Assembly: GCA_037045145.1 (NCBI GenBank)
Contig: JBAOIA010000012.1
Coordinates: 248,001 to 312,000 of the forward strand
Direction: 5' to 3'
DNA length: 64,000 bases
DNA from: Bacteroidia bacterium
Lineage (GTDB): Bacteria; Bacteroidota; Bacteroidia; AKYH767-A; OLB10
Shown here: positions 60,923-64,000 of the stretch, one piece after another
How positions within the stretch are numbered: the stretch's first letter is position 1
Layout: each line of letters starts with the position of its first letter
Translations under genes and position numbers: made by a program
The notes under the pieces: model-generated
The model's input: only the letters and a program-made list of their open reading frames with translations
Databases searched by the model: none
What the model was told of the DNA's origin: nothing

Positions 60923-62836
60923 TTATTTTTTTAGCACTACAAACTCTGTACGTCTGTTTAGCGATTTTCCTTTTTCAGTTGTGTTTGGAGCAACAGGTTT
61001 TGTTTGTCCGAATCCATTATGAGAAAGCCGTGTTGCTTCAATGCCTAAGGTTATCAAATAGTCATATACAGCCTTGGCTCTGTTTTTAGACAGAAGCAAG
61101 TTATCTTCTGCCTTGCCTGAATTGTCTGTATGACCATAAATAGCAACCTTTAATTTTGGATTGCTTTTCAGAAAATTTGCAAAATCCTGAATTACTGCTT
61201 TTGATTTATCTGTTACTTGATAAGAATCCGTTTCAAAAAGTATATCATTCAAGTTGTAGGCTTCTCCTTCTTTTATTTTTCTCAGGTCTAGCTCAACAGT
61301 CACAGCCGGTGAATCTACTTTTGATGCATCAATAAGTTTTGAGGTAAAGGCATAATCATCCTTTTGAATCGTTAACAAATACTCAGAATTAGCTTGTAAA
61401 ACACCGGCATATTTACCACTGTATGCATCGTAATCTATTTGCTCAACCTGTTTGGATGCAATATTTCTAACTTCAATACGGGCACTGTCAGGCACTTCAT
61501 TGTCATCGTTTTTCAATTGGCCTTTGAATAAAACCATCTTCTCCGGCCTTGCCTCCACCGGCATGTCGAATGAATAAATATCATAACCTCCTGTCCCAAA
61601 TTTATTACTTGCAAAATATCCTTTTGTACCATCTGTACTCACAAAAAAACCAACCTCATCTGCATCGGTGTTAATGGGATATCCCAGATTTACCGGTTTT
61701 CCCCAGTTACCTTTTTCGTCTTTTTTGGAATAATAAATATCATATCCCCCCATGCCGGCATGCCCATCACTGCTGAAATAAAGTGTTTTTCCATCAGGAT
61801 GCATAAATGGTGCTTTTTCATTACGTGAAGTATTGATAGGTCCGGTTATGGGATTTGCGCTGTTCCAATCGCCATTAGTTTTTTTTGCTACATAAATGTC
61901 ACTTGTCTGTAAAACAGAATCTCTGAAACTGGCAAAATATAAGGTTCTGTTATCTGGAGAAAGTGATGGCTGTGAATCCCAAAACTTTGGATCGTTTGCT
62001 TTCCCTATACTTCTTGGCTCCGACCATCCTTTAGGTGTCAGGTCTGAAGTATAAATGTCGAAATTACCCTTTACATTGACTGTAAAAAACAAGTGCAGAT
62101 TGTCAAGTGAAATGGTAGGCCCACCTTCATTACCACTGTTTTGTTTGTTGAAAGGTAATTCCATTGGTGTTCCTGCATCCCATTTACCATTTAGATTATG
62201 ACTTAACATAAACTTTTCTACACTAGTTGAGGTGAGCATATTTTTGCTCTGGTATTCAAACCTTCTGGTAAAAAAACACAATTCATTATCAGCAGAGATT
62301 ATTGGGAGATATTCAGGGTCTGGCGTACTTAATCCTTTTACCAACACAGGTTTAAACTCTACAGGGTTTAAAAACGCCTTTGCTCTGAATAATTTCACTT
62401 CGGCATCGTCAGCAGCGTTGGTGTCTGAAGGAGGTAAATCTAAAAATGTAGTGTAAACAGAAATAGCTTCCTCGTACTTCTTTGTCTCATAATAATATGT
62501 TGCTAATCTGTAAATTGCTTTTTCAGATGCGTCAGGACAAACATTTATCAGGCCTTTATAAGCCTTTGCCATTAACTTAAAATCTTTCTTTCTATAAGCT
62601 GCATCACCCATAAGTAGATAAGGTTTTGCAAATGTGCTGTCTGCTTCAATAGCTTCATTACATAATTCAACGGCATCCTCATAGCTTTTAACTGACTTAA
62701 ATAGCTTTTCAGCTTCTTCTGTCTTCTTAGCCGATTCTTTTGATGTGGTCTGTGGACAGCGTTTTAGATTTTGCGAATAAGTTGAAACGACATAGAAATA
62801 AAGTATAAGGCTAAAAATAATTTTCTTACTCATCAA
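60923..62836 (-). CDS. OmpA-family protein with TPR and PD40 propeller (PorE-like paralogue)
   Basis: 637 residues, intact paralogue of the broken gene at 53,104-55,192. Signal MMSKKIIFSLILYFYVVSTY; TPR region (about 35-145: PYLLMGDAAYRKKDFKLM, ATYYYETKKYEEAISVYTTF); PD40 propeller (about 165-420: NELCFFTRRFEYQSKNMLTS, FSSDGHAGMGGYDIYYSKKD); a carboxypeptidase-like regulatory domain (about 430-515: FKGQLKNDDNEVPDSARIEV); and an OmpA domain (about 525-637: KVAIYGHTDNSGKAEDNLLL, LGIEATRLSHNGFGQTKPVA). Expected to sit in the outer membrane, bind peptidoglycan through OmpA and interact with secretion partners. Followed by idi. Confidence 0.93.
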   Translation of the reverse strand: MMSKKIIFSLILYFYVVSTYSQNLKRCPQTTSKESAKKTEEAEKLFKSVKSYEDAVELCNEAIEADSTFAKPYLLMGDAAYRKKDFKLMAKAYKGLINVCPDASEKAIYRLATYYYETKKYEEAISVYTTFLDLPPSDTNAADDAEVKLFRAKAFLNPVEFKPVLVKGLSTPDPEYLPIISADNELCFFTRRFEYQSKNMLTSTSVEKFMLSHNLNGKWDAGTPMELPFNKQNSGNEGGPTISLDNLHLFFTVNVKGNFDIYTSDLTPKGWSEPRSIGKANDPKFWDSQPSLSPDNRTLYFASFRDSVLQTSDIYVAKKTNGDWNSANPITGPINTSRNEKAPFMHPDGKTLYFSSDGHAGMGGYDIYYSKKDEKGNWGKPVNLGYPINTDADEVGFFVSTDGTKGYFASNKFGTGGYDIYSFDMPVEARPEKMVLFKGQLKNDDNEVPDSARIEVRNIASKQVEQIDYDAYSGKYAGVLQANSEYLLTIQKDDYAFTSKLIDASKVDSPAVTVELDLRKIKEGEAYNLNDILFETDSYQVTDKSKAVIQDFANFLKSNPKLKVAIYGHTDNSGKAEDNLLLSKNRAKAVYDYLITLGIEATRLSHNGFGQTKPVAPNTTEKGKSLNRRTEFVVLKK

Positions 62837-62848
62837 TCAGATTTTGTT

Positions 62849-64000
62849 TCAAAGATTTTGTTTAAAGTAATCTGTAATTTTATTCATTAAATGTACACGG
62901 TCTTTACCGCGAACATTATGCGGATGTCCTGGGTAAACAAAGTAATCTACTTGTTTTCCGAGATCAATAGCTTTTTTCAAATACATCAAACTATGCTGCC
63001 AAACAACTGTATCATCATTAGTCCCATGAATAAGCATCAGCTTGCCATTAATATTCTTTACATAATTCAATAAATTACTTTTCTCATAGCCATCAACGTT
63101 TGTTGTCGGAGTATCCATATAACGCTCTGTGTACATAATTTCATACATGCTCCAGTCAACCACCGGGCCACCGGCAACAGCCACTTTAAACAATCCGGGA
63201 AACCTTGTCATCAGTGATATAGCCATAAAACCACCATAGCTCCAGCCATCAACACCTATTCGTGTTGAATCAACATATGGTAACGATTTTAAATATTTTA
63301 ATCCCGTTAGCTGATCTTCCATCTCTGCATTGCCACAGTTACGGAAAATAGCTTGCTCAAACTGTTTTCCTCTGTTGCCGCTGCCTCTACCATCTACTGT
63401 GTAAACGATAAATCCTTCCTGCGCCAGATAATAAAACCACAAGTCACCTTGCCCGCCTTGCCATGAGTTTGAAATCAATTGTGTATGTGGTCCACCATAA
63501 ACATAAATAATCACCGGATACTGTTTTAACGAATCCATTGCAGGTGGATAATAGGTGCGTGTATAAAGCAACTCTCCGGAAACACTCTGAAGTGTATTGA
63601 TTTTCATTCCGCCCAATTCATATTCACTTAACGGATTTTCAGCTGTTAGCATTGTTCTTGCATCAGATCCATTTGGCAATATAAGTTTAATTTTACGTGG
63701 TGTGTTGACGTTACTGAACACATCCAGAACTTCATTATTTTCTGGATTATAATAGCATGAGTGTATTCCATTATCCCCGGAAACTCTTTTCATTTTCCCG
63801 TCTGAAAGAGTAACGTAATATAAATCTCTGTCAATTGGACTTAATGCAGTGCACATGTAATATGCACGTTCTGACTTTTTGTCAAATCCTTTAAATTCAG
63901 TGACTACAAATTCTCCTTTAGTAAGCTGCCTGATTAGCTTTCCATCGGTATTGTATAAATACAAATGATTGTAGCCATCACGCTGACTTTGCCAGATGAA
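62849..64000 (-). CDS. Prolyl oligopeptidase/DPP4-like S9 peptidase (partial)
   Basis: The gene runs off the right edge; 383 codons are visible. The first visible residues FIWQSQRDGYNHLYLYNTDG are the end of a DPP4 beta-propeller and continue without a start codon. The hydrolase domain is complete: YVYGGPHTQ oxyanion region, nucleophile Ser in VDGWSYGGFMAIS, Asp in LMLIHGTNDDTVVWQHSL and His in YFVYPGHPHNVRGKDRVH. Expected to remove Xaa-Pro dipeptides; probably periplasmic or secreted, but the signal lies outside the window. It precedes the OmpA/PD40 gene by 12 bases and is probably in the same operon. Confidence 0.92.
   Translation of the reverse strand, partial: FIWQSQRDGYNHLYLYNTDGKLIRQLTKGEFVVTEFKGFDKKSERAYYMCTALSPIDRDLYYVTLSDGKMKRVSGDNGIHSCYYNPENNEVLDVFSNVNTPRKIKLILPNGSDARTMLTAENPLSEYELGGMKINTLQSVSGELLYTRTYYPPAMDSLKQYPVIIYVYGGPHTQLISNSWQGGQGDLWFYYLAQEGFIVYTVDGRGSGNRGKQFEQAIFRNCGNAEMEDQLTGLKYLKSLPYVDSTRIGVDGWSYGGFMAISLMTRFPGLFKVAVAGGPVVDWSMYEIMYTERYMDTPTTNVDGYEKSNLLNYVKNINGKLMLIHGTNDDTVVWQHSLMYLKKAIDLGKQVDYFVYPGHPHNVRGKDRVHLMNKITDYFKQNL

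Noticed and set aside
1..64000. tRNA or rRNA genes, riboswitches, phage genes
   Set aside because: No recognisable cloverleaf, rRNA segment, known riboswitch core or phage structural gene was found on reading both strands by eye.

Overview
The window looks like a chromosomal piece of a low-GC member of the Bacteroidota. Supporting signs are type IX secretion (T9SS) C-terminal sorting domains on many secreted proteins, a PorP/SprF protein next to a PorE-like TPR/propeller/OmpA protein, a TonB receptor with a carboxypeptidase-like N-terminal domain, the rpmB-rpmG-DUF4295-ftsY gene order, and promoters of the Bacteroidota form TTTG-N19-TAnnTTTG. Shine-Dalgarno sequences are almost absent. I cannot name a genus from sequence alone.

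Layout. 1-5,700: end of a MoxR-type ATPase, a lipoprotein, a DUF2130 coiled-coil protein, a ChaA-type cation/proton antiporter and a decayed membrane-protein gene. 5,700-13,600: housekeeping genes, with the minus-strand rpmB-rpmG-DUF4295-ftsY operon, guaA with a downstream LppC-like lipoprotein, and the plus-strand thrS-infC-rpmI-rplT operon. infC appears to start at an AUA codon behind a rare AGGAGG. 13,600-30,650: an accessory island read from the minus strand. It begins with a small secreted protein and a giant T9SS adhesin. The adhesin is split by a REP-associated tyrosine transposase (RAYT). Five tandem paralogous secreted beta-propeller proteins follow, then the stub of a sixth, cut off by a second RAYT/REP element. 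A divergent XRE-type regulator lies at the promoter end (30,875-31,306). 31,500-47,900: M13 and M20 peptidases, fabD, a thioesterase, a secreted M1 peptidase, a secreted Ycf48-like propeller, an ABM protein with a SAM hydrolase, PhoH, a head-GIN lipoprotein, an LtaS-like phosphotransferase, a DUF4476 protein and OsmC. 47,900-64,000: a 1,477-residue exported protein of unknown function, a gamma-carbonic-anhydrase-like protein, and a minus-strand envelope block (DPP4-like peptidase, OmpA/PD40 protein, idi, carboxypeptidase-like domain protein, TonB receptor, LOG protein, PorP, PorE-like). The PorE-like gene is broken by one extra A in an A6 run.

The most unusual part is the five-gene propeller array. 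Every copy carries a perfect 13-bp inverted repeat inside its signal-peptide coding region, followed on the coding strand by a T-rich stretch, so each looks like an intrinsic terminator built into codons. Two unrelated arm sequences are used, and the sixth-copy stub is cut at this hairpin. Three copies also carry a perfect 16-bp inverted repeat mid-gene whose 4-nt loop is inverted in one copy, changing Asp to Ser. The copies are mosaics of two bodies and two C-terminal ends, with other short palindromes translated in frame near the end. Together this suggests a secreted-protein family shaped by hairpins, REP elements and recombination, possibly with attenuation within the coding sequence. The function is inference; the repeats are visible directly.
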